The notes under the pieces were generated by a model. It had not been told where the DNA came from, made no database searches, and saw only the letters and a program-made list of their open reading frames with translations. A DNA stretch of 8,393 nucleotides from an uncultured Bacilli bacterium (GTDB lineage Bacteria; Bacillota_I; Bacilli_A; RF39; UBA660), in NCBI GenBank assembly GCA_947631365.1, contig CANRLB010000048.1, positions 1 through 8,393 on the forward strand. The letters run 5' to 3'. Both the position numbers and the translations under genes were made by a program. Below are positions 1-6,545 of this stretch, in pieces (position 1 is the stretch's first letter; every line of letters starts with the position of its first letter).

Positions 1-1305
1 TTTAACTTGTTCTTTTAATTCATTTATTTTATTTAAATATTTATCATATTCTTCTTTTCCAAGTACACGGTAAAACTTAAATGGGCAATTACCTTGCTCT
101 AATTCAAAATAAAATGAATCACTTATATTATTAATATTAACAACTTCAATAACATTATTTTTTTTATTAATGACTAAATAATAATTATGGTTAATTTCAT
201 TAATTAATATAGTCATAGGTACAAAATCATTTATATCTTTACCAGTCGGCATTAAATTTTTTTTGTTTATTTTCTTTCTTTCAATATTTCTTTTATCAAC
301 AGGTAAATGAAATATTTTCTTATTGTATTCTATTTCATTTTTTGATGCATATCTTTTTATTTTATAACCATTAGCTATAAGTTTCTCTTTTTCAATAACT
401 ATAGTAGCAAAAAACGTTTTATATATCCCATTATTAATAATAACATCAGCCATTTTAGGCTTCATTACTTCATTGGAGTAAATTTGAAAACAATAATAAT
501 ATGCTTCATCTTCCTTATATATATAATACATTCTTTCTTTATAATTAATAAGTGTTCCAATACAAAGAGTTGTTTTACATTCATTATTGCTTTTATTGCT
601 ATTAGCCAAATACTTTTCTTTAAATTCCTTTATTAATTCTATTTCTCCAGTATTAAAAGTATCTACTAAATCGTATTCATCTTTAATTTTAATTTTTTCA
701 ATTTCTTTAAAAATAAAACTATAATAATTATTATTAATTAAAATATTGGCATTTCTTTTTGAATATTTTCTTAATCTATGAAGATAAAGATATTTTTCAT
801 CCATTAAATAAATATAATACCTATAATTATTATAAACAATTACATCTCCGACACCAATTTTATATTTTAAATCCTTAGCCTTTATATTAGGCTTCATTTT
901 AAAATTACTATTAATTAGAATATATAATTGTTTTTTTAATTGATTTAAATCATAATCACACAAATGTCCAATAGTTTCCACAAATTGAATTCCTTTTAAT
1001 TCATATACTTTTAAACAATTAATAAATGTATTTTTACCTAATTCATAATTAAGTCTTCCAAGTGGATAATAAGGCATTTTCCATTCTATTTCTTGATGTG
1101 GATTACTTGTACATTGTAATGCCAAAACTTTACTTTTTTCTTTCTTAATAATTACATAAGGACTTTCTTGATGTCCATATTTAATGCCTTGCTTTTCTTT
1201 ATCATTTTTATATCTTCTTGCCCATATTATATCTCCAACTTTTAAAAATGATAGATCGTTGTTTTTTACTTCAATAATTTTTTTAAAAAATTCTACTATG
1301 CTCAT
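1..1305 (-). CDS. PemK/MazF-like domain protein with C-terminal repeats (3' end outside window)
   Basis: The frame is open for 435 codons from an ATG at 1305 to the left edge with no stop, so the C terminus is missing. A GGGGGT ribosome binding site lies 4 bases upstream. Residues about 22-132 resemble the PemK/MazF fold: GDIIWA at 24-29, GHQESPYVII at 44-53 (position of the usual RPaLVI strand), CTSN at 65-68, a conserved-looking KNTFINCLKVYEL segment near 91-103, and IGHL plus DLNQLKKQL at 112-127, matching the usual 'IGxLsxxdlxxi' ending. MazF/PemK proteins are RNA-cleaving toxins of about 110 residues. This protein is over four times longer, and no antitoxin gene sits beside it, so toxin activity is doubtful. 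After the domain come two similar blocks, about 153-205 and 250-306, each with G-x-x-I-x-Y, YYIY, DE and INN positions. A third, weaker one may lie at 362-415. Fold call moderate, function unknown. Confidence 0.72.
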   Translation of the reverse strand, partial: MSIVEFFKKIIEVKNNDLSFLKVGDIIWARRYKNDKEKQGIKYGHQESPYVIIKKEKSKVLALQCTSNPHQEIEWKMPYYPLGRLNYELGKNTFINCLKVYELKGIQFVETIGHLCDYDLNQLKKQLYILINSNFKMKPNIKAKDLKYKIGVGDVIVYNNYRYYIYLMDEKYLYLHRLRKYSKRNANILINNNYYSFIFKEIEKIKIKDEYDLVDTFNTGEIELIKEFKEKYLANSNKSNNECKTTLCIGTLINYKERMYYIYKEDEAYYYCFQIYSNEVMKPKMADVIINNGIYKTFFATIVIEKEKLIANGYKIKRYASKNEIEYNKKIFHLPVDKRNIERKKINKKNLMPTGKDINDFVPMTILINEINHNYYLVINKKNNVIEVVNINNISDSFYFELEQGNCPFKFYRVLGKEEYDKYLNKINELKEQVK

Positions 1306-1327
1306 AATACCCCCTACAATTATTACT

Positions 1328-1356
1328 AATATAGCATACATTTGTTTGACAATCAA
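1328..1356 (-). promoter_or_regulatory. Sigma-A type promoter with extended -10 for the PemK-like gene
   Basis: On the minus strand, TTGATT (1356-1351) is followed after 17 bases by TATATT (1333-1328), with TG one base before the -10 hexamer (TGCTATATT, an extended -10). The predicted start of transcription is about 15-20 bases before the ATG at 1305, giving a short leader that holds the GGGGGT ribosome binding site. The gap to the upstream 519-residue gene is 107 bases and contains no GC-bearing terminator hairpin, so read-through from that gene is also possible. Confidence 0.65.
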
Positions 1357-1412
1357 GATAATTTCTCAATTTTTTAAAAATTTTTTCTTACAAATCATAG
1401 ATTAAAAGTTTA

Positions 1413-2972
1413 TTAAAGATGATAATATTTCATAGATTTATTATATTCTTCATCGACTGCTTTTATAAAATTGTTGCCTAAATTTATACTAAAATTCATT
1501 AATAGCCCATCATAAATCAAAACGTTTTTAAAAGGAATAATAGATGTTATAACAGGTAATGGTAAATCATCATATGAAATAATATTATCTAAATTATCAT
1601 TTATTCCTTTAATCATATATGCTTTATCTAAGCATAAAACTCCTGTATAATCTTTTTCAAATCGAACAATCATTACTAAGCTTCTAAACCCCTTTTTGAA
1701 ATCTCTTGCTATATTTAATTCTTCCTTATTAAAATTATAGGGATTATTTTTTAAAAATTCTAAAATCACATCGTTTTTATTATTCCAAAAACATTCTATT
1801 ATGTCTTGCAATTCATAAGGATTAAGATGAATTTTATTATAAATTTTTAAGTCTTTTTTAATTTTATATTTAGTATTAGTAAATTCTAATAAAGCAAAAT
1901 ATATTTTATAAAAAGTCTTGGCGTCTTCTTTTGATAAACAAGCATTTTCTTGCTTTTCATACTTATTGGCTTTCTCATATTTAATTAGTCGGCTTTCTGC
2001 TTTAATTTTTAAAGCTTGCTTAGGAGTTAAGCCATTTAAAGCTCCTGATGGCATTTCATCCATTGCTTCATCCATTATCTTAAAAAATTCTTTAAGATCA
2101 TAATTTTTTAAATTAGGAACACTCGAAATAGCCTTTTTTAATGGTTCCCGATCAATGTTTAAAACCGCATATTTTCTAACATCATCCAAGGAAAGATTCC
2201 ATAAAAATGGTAATTTCTTTATTTCAACTAAAAACTTTTTAATTTTTTTATTATTAATATCAAAGTCATTATAAAAATAAGTTTTAAGTGTTTTTAAATC
2301 AAGTGATAAAGTTGCTGCCATGCCTTGTTTTTTTCTTTCTTCTTCTAAACTATCTTCAATACTATAATAGTCTTGATATACGGCAACAGGTATATTATCA
2401 CCAATTGTTTCAAAATCTTTATTATAAATATATACATAATAATTAAAAACTTTATTATAACACATATGATTAATAAGATCTTCTTCTTTTTTACCAGTTA
2501 ATAAAGAGCCAAAATTAGCAACACTGAAAAGGAGAGCAGAACCTTGAACTTTACAATAACTTACTAATATTTCATTCAAATTATCTAATTCTTTACTAGC
2601 TTTCCAATTGACTTTTTTAAGAGCCATTTTTACATTATCAATTATTTCATCAGGAATAAATAAATTATCCATATCTATTTCTATAAGGAATTTACTTCTT
2701 AAGGTTTTTATTTCCCAATCAAATTTTTCATTTAATAAATCTTCCATTATAAATTCATCATCAAGTAACATTTGTAAATACTTTAACTCTCTTACAGTAC
2801 ATATATTGATAATATTTTCATAATTGCTATAGACTTTATAGATTTCTTCTAACATTTTCTTTTTTGTAACATTTTCATAATTTTTAAAACAAGGGACAAT
2901 TCTTGAATATTGTTCATGAACATATTCTTTTCTATACCAATTTATTCTTTCACTCATATTTCTAACTATCAT
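1413..2972 (-). CDS. Uncharacterised 519-residue protein
   Basis: I do not recognise an assigned function. The start at 2972 is set by AAGGTGA at 2983-2977, five bases upstream; the next Met (residue 6) is less well placed. The protein is soluble-looking, with no signal peptide or membrane segment. The N-terminal part is mostly helical and charged, with ICTVRELKYLQMLLDD at 57-72 suggesting a small helical, possibly SAP/Rho-N-like module (weak). A motif PSGALNGLTPKQALK near 308-322 precedes a basic helix at about 323-345. The C-terminal part (about 430-500) is beta-rich, and LPLPVITSIIPFKNVLIYDG at 470-489 followed by LLMNF looks like the conserved core of large uncharacterised Firmicutes proteins, from memory only. 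It is the second gene of a unit: its ATG overlaps the TGA of a 33-residue gene (ATGA), which implies translational coupling. Its stop lies 107 bases before the PemK-like gene. Confidence 0.85.
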   Translation of the reverse strand: MIVRNMSERINWYRKEYVHEQYSRIVPCFKNYENVTKKKMLEEIYKVYSNYENIINICTVRELKYLQMLLDDEFIMEDLLNEKFDWEIKTLRSKFLIEIDMDNLFIPDEIIDNVKMALKKVNWKASKELDNLNEILVSYCKVQGSALLFSVANFGSLLTGKKEEDLINHMCYNKVFNYYVYIYNKDFETIGDNIPVAVYQDYYSIEDSLEEERKKQGMAATLSLDLKTLKTYFYNDFDINNKKIKKFLVEIKKLPFLWNLSLDDVRKYAVLNIDREPLKKAISSVPNLKNYDLKEFFKIMDEAMDEMPSGALNGLTPKQALKIKAESRLIKYEKANKYEKQENACLSKEDAKTFYKIYFALLEFTNTKYKIKKDLKIYNKIHLNPYELQDIIECFWNNKNDVILEFLKNNPYNFNKEELNIARDFKKGFRSLVMIVRFEKDYTGVLCLDKAYMIKGINDNLDNIISYDDLPLPVITSIIPFKNVLIYDGLLMNFSINLGNNFIKAVDEEYNKSMKYYHL

Positions 2973-3070
2973 ATTTTCACCTTAAAATTTCTTTTTAAAA
3001 TTATACATTTTTTCAAATCATTGATAATTTTCAGCAAGTTTTTTTCATTAATTTCTTTTACTTCAATCAT
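2969..3070 (-). CDS. 33-residue small protein or leader peptide coupled to the 519-residue gene
   Basis: An ATG at 3070 opens 33 codons ending in TGA at 2971-2969, which overlaps the ATG of the next gene as ATGA. A strong ribosome binding site, TAGGAG (3081-3076), lies five bases upstream, and a near-consensus promoter lies just before that. The peptide begins MIEVKEINEK, is rich in Lys, Ile and Asn, and has one Cys (residue 22) and no signal peptide. Its last codons contain the AAGGTGA ribosome binding site of the 519-residue gene, a classic arrangement for translational coupling. It could be a real small protein, a leader whose translation controls the next gene, or a detached N-terminal piece of it. 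The promoter, ribosome binding site and overlap support expression; the function is unknown. Confidence 0.62.
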   Translation of the reverse strand: MIEVKEINEKNLLKIINDLKKCIILKRNFKVKI

Positions 3071-3100
3071 AACTACTCCTATAAAAGTTTTCTTAGCCTT

Positions 3101-3129
3101 ATTATATCTATATTAAAGAAAAAAGTAAA
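3101..3129 (-). promoter_or_regulatory. Strong sigma-A promoter for the small gene and 519-residue gene
   Basis: The minus strand carries TTTACT (3129-3124), a 17-base spacer and a perfect TATAAT (3106-3101). Transcription would begin near 3094, about 24 bases before the ATG at 3070, with the TAGGAG ribosome binding site in between. It lies downstream of the terminator that closes the surface-protein gene, so this is an independent unit. Confidence 0.75.
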
Positions 3130-3160
3130 CTTTATAATTAAAAAAATTAACGTTTTTTAA

Positions 3161-3196
3161 ACAAATAAAAACTGCTCATAGATTTTTGAACAGTTT
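3161..3196 (-). terminator. Rho-independent terminator after the surface-protein gene
   Basis: On the minus strand, AAACTGTTCA (3196-3187) pairs with TGAGCAGTTT (3178-3169) over ten positions with one G-U pair, around an 8-base loop. It is followed by the T-rich run TTATTTGTTT. It begins seven bases after the stop codon at 3203 and separates the envelope cluster from the next transcription unit. Confidence 0.75.
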
Positions 3197-3202
3197 ATCA
3201 AA

Positions 3203-3970
3203 TTAATTTAATATTCTTTTTTTAATATATAGAAATCCTAAACCACTTACTAAAGTAAGTCCAACGTAGAAAAAAATATTAAGATCGGCAGTATTAGGGT
3301 TTTCAACTGGTTTAGGGGGAAGCGTTGTATATATATCTACTCCATAAGTTGCTTTAATATTTGCGGCCCATAAATATCTTACATCTGTAGCTTTAGATGG
3401 ATCTTCTACTTCTAACTCAACAAAATCAGTTGTTCCTAATTCTTTGCCATAATCTAAAACAGTAAACTTAACTTTAATTTTATTATCTTCTTTTTTAAAT
3501 TCCCATCTATATGTATAAACACCATCTGCATCAATTGTTGCTATAGGATTTTTATCTTTTGCCCATCCAGAGGTTATAATAAATTTATCACCACTTTTTT
3601 GAGTCATAACAACTGCTTCAGTTAAATATTCAGCATCTTTATTATCTTCTTTTTTATTTATTGCTATAGATAATTCAAATAATTCTCCATTTTGATAATT
3701 ATCTTTTTTAAGTCCTACAAAAACTTCTTCTTTAATGCCATCACTTAATTTAGCTTTACTGGCCTTATTATACGGACCTACTTTCATCCCGCCGCTTTCT
3801 ACTTTTTCTCCTTTAAGATTAGTTATATTTGATGAAATTTGGGTTTTTGTTCCATAATTAGTTCCGGCTTGCCAATCTTCAAATTTCCAAACTGTCAATG
3901 CTTTAACTGGTAAAATTGTTACTAAAAATAAAAATGTTAAAAATAAACTTTGTCCTAAATATTTTTTCAT
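3203..3970 (-). CDS. Secreted surface protein with NPNTAD sortase sorting signal
   Basis: The 255-residue product is predicted to be exported and anchored to the cell wall. Residues 1-24 form a signal peptide (MKK, hydrophobic stretch, VKA cleavage site). Residues 25-215 are an extracellular, probably all-beta domain rich in Lys, Asp, Thr and aromatics that I cannot assign to a named family; a lectin-like sandwich is a guess. A short proline linker (LPPKPVE) leads to NPNTAD at 224-229, then a hydrophobic segment (about 231-249) and a KKR tail. This is the three-part layout of a sortase signal, of NPxTx type rather than LPXTG, which is typical of class B sortase substrates. The class B sortase gene lies immediately upstream, 93 bases away. 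Start: ATG at 3970 with GAAGTGA nearby. A hairpin terminator follows. A promoter candidate and two inverted repeats occupy the leader, so it may also be transcribed and controlled separately. Confidence 0.88.
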   Translation of the reverse strand: MKKYLGQSLFLTFLFLVTILPVKALTVWKFEDWQAGTNYGTKTQISSNITNLKGEKVESGGMKVGPYNKASKAKLSDGIKEEVFVGLKKDNYQNGELFELSIAINKKEDNKDAEYLTEAVVMTQKSGDKFIITSGWAKDKNPIATIDADGVYTYRWEFKKEDNKIKVKFTVLDYGKELGTTDFVELEVEDPSKATDVRYLWAANIKATYGVDIYTTLPPKPVENPNTADLNIFFYVGLTLVSGLGFLYIKKRILN

Positions 3971-3982
3971 AATTTCACTTCT

Positions 3983-4007
3983 ATATCATTAATTTAAATA
4001 ATGATAT
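3983..4007. repeat. Perfect 9-bp inverted repeat just upstream of the surface-protein start
   Basis: ATATCATTA and TAATGATAT flank a 7-base centre. The minus-strand copy ends one base before the weak ribosome binding site (AGAAGTG) of the surface-protein gene. It could be an operator, or an AU-only RNA hairpin in the leader that affects ribosome access. The arms contain only one G/C pair each, so chance occurrence in AT-rich DNA cannot be dismissed, although nine exact matches is longer than expected at a random site. Confidence 0.45.
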
Positions 4008-4015
4008 TCCTTTCT

Positions 4016-4037
4016 TTTACAATAAAATATATGTAAA
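4016..4037. repeat. 6-bp inverted repeat (TTTACA / TGTAAA), possible operator
   Basis: TTTACA and TGTAAA are separated by 10 bases and lie directly downstream of the candidate -10 of the surface-protein promoter, where a repressor could bind. Six-base arms made mostly of A and T are common by chance in this DNA, so this is only a candidate. Confidence 0.25.
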
Positions 4038-4067
4038 TAAATAGCGAATATTATATTTATTTGTCAA
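4038..4067 (-). promoter_or_regulatory. Candidate promoter for the surface-protein gene
   Basis: A perfect TTGACA (4067-4062) overlaps the stop codon of the sortase gene. An 18-base spacer leads to TATTTA (4043-4038), which matches TATAAT at 4 of 6 positions. The leader to the ATG at 3970 would be about 60 bases and would include both inverted repeats. The -35 is good and the -10 weak, so a separate start for the surface protein is plausible but unproven. Confidence 0.4.
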
Positions 4068-4921
4068 ATTTTCTTCTTTTTAATTAATTTAGCATGAATA
4101 ACAATTCTTCCACCCTTAGTATTTTGACAAGTTGATAAAGTAAGAATCTTATCTTTAACATTAACATCTGTCTCTATTTTGGCTTTATTTCTTTTTATCA
4201 TCGTATCAAGCCATTTTTGCTTTTCCTTAGCATTAATAAAATTTGGCGTTATATAATAACTTTCACTATTAATTGTATAAATTGAAAATATTTGAAAAAG
4301 CATATTTTCTTTTAAAGTCGAAAAATAAATAACATAATTATCGGGATTATCTTGCCAAGAAGAATCTAAAACTTTTCTTAGTGTTCCAAAAAGGGTACCA
4401 TCTAATCTACTATGGCCATAAATGATTGTATTATCATCTAATTCAGTGATATTATTACGATAATCCATAAAAATCCAACCAGCATTATTTTTCTTATTAT
4501 CAAAAGAATGATTTAAATAATAGTTATTATTATTAGTTTTAACAATAGGGTAATTTATTAATGTATTATTCATATGAATAAATGCTACCGTATCACTGTT
4601 TTTATTAAGAAAATTACTAAAATTTACTTCATATAAGGGAAAAGTAATATAATAGTAATAATTGCTTTTTTTATTAGATGGAGGATTAAATAATTCAATA
4701 TTATCATTACTACTATTTATTTTAATTTCAGGATTAATTTCTTTATTTATCTTATGAATTTTAATATTATCTATATTCCACTTAAATATTTTATATAAAG
4801 AAATTAAAAAAACAATAAGACATAATATCTTTAAGCATTGCCATAATATTTTATTCTTATTATTTTCTGAAAATGATTGTTCATTTTTTAAATAATTTTC
4901 AATAGATATATATTTTTTCAA
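4064..4921 (-). CDS. Class B sortase
   Basis: This is a membrane-anchored cysteine transpeptidase that would cut a sorting signal and join the protein to cell-wall peptide. Residues 25-46 form one N-terminal membrane helix with the catalytic part outside. The class B core runs from about 92 to 280: HMNNTLINYPIV (116-127), NNAGWIFMDYRN (145-156), the catalytic His in IIYGH (H170), the catalytic Cys in TLSTC (C265), and the Arg seven residues later (R272, GGRIVIHAKL). All three active-site residues are present and the length (285) is normal for class B. The start codon is TTG at 4921: an in-frame stop lies just upstream, GGGTGAT gives a ribosome binding site 5-7 bases away, and the next Met is residue 117, inside the core. 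The NPNTAD protein directly downstream is its likely substrate. The gene ends in TGA. I avoid the name srtB because the substrate motif differs from the classic NPQTN. Confidence 0.93.
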   Translation of the reverse strand: MKKYISIENYLKNEQSFSENNKNKILWQCLKILCLIVFLISLYKIFKWNIDNIKIHKINKEINPEIKINSSNDNIELFNPPSNKKSNYYYYITFPLYEVNFSNFLNKNSDTVAFIHMNNTLINYPIVKTNNNNYYLNHSFDNKKNNAGWIFMDYRNNITELDDNTIIYGHSRLDGTLFGTLRKVLDSSWQDNPDNYVIYFSTLKENMLFQIFSIYTINSESYYITPNFINAKEKQKWLDTMIKRNKAKIETDVNVKDKILTLSTCQNTKGGRIVIHAKLIKKKKI

Positions 4922-4979
4922 GAGTTATCACCCAGTTAGAATATTATTATGAAAAAAAAATTAATTTATGAAAGTTAAC

Positions 4980-5771
4980 TTAAAATTGCCATTTTAAACA
5001 AAAATCATAAATAATTTTTTGAGGGTCTTTTAAAAGTCCTTTTTTTATTTTTTTAATTTCTTCTCTCATTTTGGTAATTTTCTTTTGATATAAGCCATCC
5101 TCTAAATAATCTAAAGTAGTCTTAGTATAATATTTTAAATTTCTAGTTAAAGCATAGGAATTCATAACATGATAATTCATACATAATAAAATTTTTATAA
5201 AAACAAAATTTAAATTAAAATCATTTTTTAAATTGTTGAATTCTAAATCAACTTGTTGTGAATAAACAGTTCCATGAACATAAGCACAAAGCGAATTCCA
5301 AAACTCTTTTAATTCCTTTGAATCAGGTTTTTTAATTTTTCTAAATATTTCTTTATTAATTAAAATATCTTCCCCATTTTCCCATTTATTTAATAGAATA
5401 TTATCTTTTTGAATAGAAATGTATTTAGAAATAACTAAATTTTCATAAATATTTCTAAAAATCATTCTAGCCGATCCACACTCGCCTCTTCTTGTTAATT
5501 CTAATGCTGAGCAAAACGACAATAAATTTTTATAAATAGCGGATAAAATCATAATCGTATAATTTTCGCCTTGAGCATAAGGATCATATGTTAAAGTTTT
5601 CGTGTAACAGTTCAATAAATCAAATTGTAAATTAATATTAAGAATAATTTCATCCAATTCTTTCTTATATTTAATACTGCTTTTCTTAAAATTTGTTTTA
5701 AAATAATTATTTAAATCATAAAAATAATTACTTTTTTCTTTATAACTAGTCTTTGTTTTTAAAATTTTCAT
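4980..5771 (-). CDS. Helical HEPN/DUF5677-like protein of unknown function
   Basis: The 263-residue product (266 if the GTG at 5780 is used) appears soluble and almost entirely helical. The segment SALELTRRGECGSARMIFRN (residues 88-107) and the YENL after it, together with FWNSLCAYVHG (157-167), resemble the two-helix pattern of DUF5677/HEPN-like proteins, in which an RxxxE helix is paired with a later helix ending in HG. I do not see the canonical RNase motif R-x4-6-H, so nuclease activity is not indicated. I prefer the ATG at 5771 because GTGAT lies just before it; the GTG at 5780 has no ribosome binding site. The gene overlaps the lipoprotein gene by 26 bases (35 with the GTG start), so the two are probably translated together. 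Its stop lies 58 bases before the sortase gene. Family call tentative. Confidence 0.72.
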   Translation of the reverse strand: MKILKTKTSYKEKSNYFYDLNNYFKTNFKKSSIKYKKELDEIILNINLQFDLLNCYTKTLTYDPYAQGENYTIMILSAIYKNLLSFCSALELTRRGECGSARMIFRNIYENLVISKYISIQKDNILLNKWENGEDILINKEIFRKIKKPDSKELKEFWNSLCAYVHGTVYSQQVDLEFNNLKNDFNLNFVFIKILLCMNYHVMNSYALTRNLKYYTKTTLDYLEDGLYQKKITKMREEIKKIKKGLLKDPQKIIYDFCLKWQF

Positions 5772-6528
5772 ACCAATCACTTAATTTATCTTTTATATTG
5801 TTAAATAAAGAGCTACTAAAATCAGCAACAACCGAAAGAGCATTTTTAGTGTATAAAACAAATTCATCTTTAGTATCAATGATATCTTGATAGTATTTTT
5901 CCCCAAGTTTTTCCTTAGTAAAATCTTTAATATTATTGGCACCTTTTTTTATTAGCTCACTAGCTTTCAAAAAAGCCTCCTCTGTCTTTGTACTAATTTC
6001 TTCTTTATAATGAGGAAAATGTTTTTCTATTTTTTCATCAATTGCATTAACAAGTTTTAATACTTTCGTTTTACCAGCTTCGGTTAAACTATTAAAAGTA
6101 ACGTCTTTAATCTTGCCATCATAAAAAATAAAGTCGACAAGCATTATAAATATTCCTTTGGCTTTATTTTTATTATCTTCATTATTTTCCTTTTTTAATA
6201 AATTATCTACTTCTTTATTAATGCTTTCAATACTTTCAATAACTATCATATCCTCATTAGAATAATTAATAATATCTTCATTCGCATTTAAAGTATTATT
6301 ATCTATTTTATCATTTGTTTCTAAATTATTATTTGGGGTTTCATCTATTTTATCATCTACTAAATTATTATTAGTATCTTGAATAGTATTATCTAAATCA
6401 GAATTATTATTGATTTCTTCTTTAACTTGGGCGTCTTCTTTATTTAAGTAGTTATTATTTAATGTTGAATCATTACTACAGCTTGTTAAAAATAAACCTA
6501 AAAAAATTATTAATATTATTTTTTTCAT
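5746..6528 (-). CDS. Lipoprotein with Asn/Asp-rich linker and helical C-terminal domain
   Basis: The 260-residue product begins MKK, a hydrophobic stretch and the lipobox LTSC (14-17), so Cys17 should be lipidated and the protein anchored on the outer face of the membrane. Residues 18 to about 95 are low-complexity and rich in Asn, Asp and Glu, typical of a flexible tether. Residues about 100-260 form a helical domain; the stretch GIFIMLVDFIFYDGKIKDVT (125-144) looks like a conserved core, followed by charged amphipathic helices. I cannot assign a function. The start at 6528 has GTGAT six bases upstream. It lies 42 bases after the transglycosylase gene, with a possible promoter in the gap, and overlaps the HEPN-like gene, so it belongs to the envelope cluster. 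It may hold or organise an envelope component; this is inference from position and lipidation only. Confidence 0.88.
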   Translation of the reverse strand: MKKIILIIFLGLFLTSCSNDSTLNNNYLNKEDAQVKEEINNNSDLDNTIQDTNNNLVDDKIDETPNNNLETNDKIDNNTLNANEDIINYSNEDMIVIESIESINKEVDNLLKKENNEDNKNKAKGIFIMLVDFIFYDGKIKDVTFNSLTEAGKTKVLKLVNAIDEKIEKHFPHYKEEISTKTEEAFLKASELIKKGANNIKDFTKEKLGEKYYQDIIDTKDEFVLYTKNALSVVADFSSSLFNNIKDKLSDWYENFKNKD

Positions 6529-6545
6529 AAAACATCACATGTTAT

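Noticed and set aside
1184..1405. Plus-strand open frame of 73 codons
   Set aside because: It is antisense to the start of the PemK-like gene and its promoter, rich in Ile/Phe/Leu as expected from reverse-complemented Lys/Asn codons, and has no ribosome binding site.
1357..1412. A/T tracts after the 519-residue gene considered as a terminator
   Set aside because: Only runs of A and T can pair; there is no G/C-containing stem, so I could not call termination here.
1918..2103. Plus-strand open frame of 61 codons
   Set aside because: Entirely inside the 519-residue gene on the opposite strand, with no expression signals.
2969..3070. Programmed frameshift joining the 33-codon frame to the 519-residue protein
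   Set aside because: No slippery heptamer is seen at the overlap, and the downstream frame has its own well-placed AAGGTGA site, so stop-restart coupling is simpler.
2608..3116. Two plus-strand open frames (2608-2823 and 2910-3116)
   Set aside because: Both are antisense shadows of the 519-residue gene, the small coupled gene and their promoter; compositions look like reversed coding sequence.
4050..4055. Perfect TATAAT in the gap before the surface-protein gene
   Set aside because: The region 16-18 bases upstream is a purine-rich AAGAAG stretch with no -35 resemblance and no TG extension, so the TTGACA-based alternative is preferred.
4973..4980. AGTTAACT palindrome and T-run between the HEPN-like and sortase genes, considered as terminator or promoter
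   Set aside because: The stem is short with almost no G/C, and no -35/-10 pair of good spacing was found, so co-transcription is more likely.
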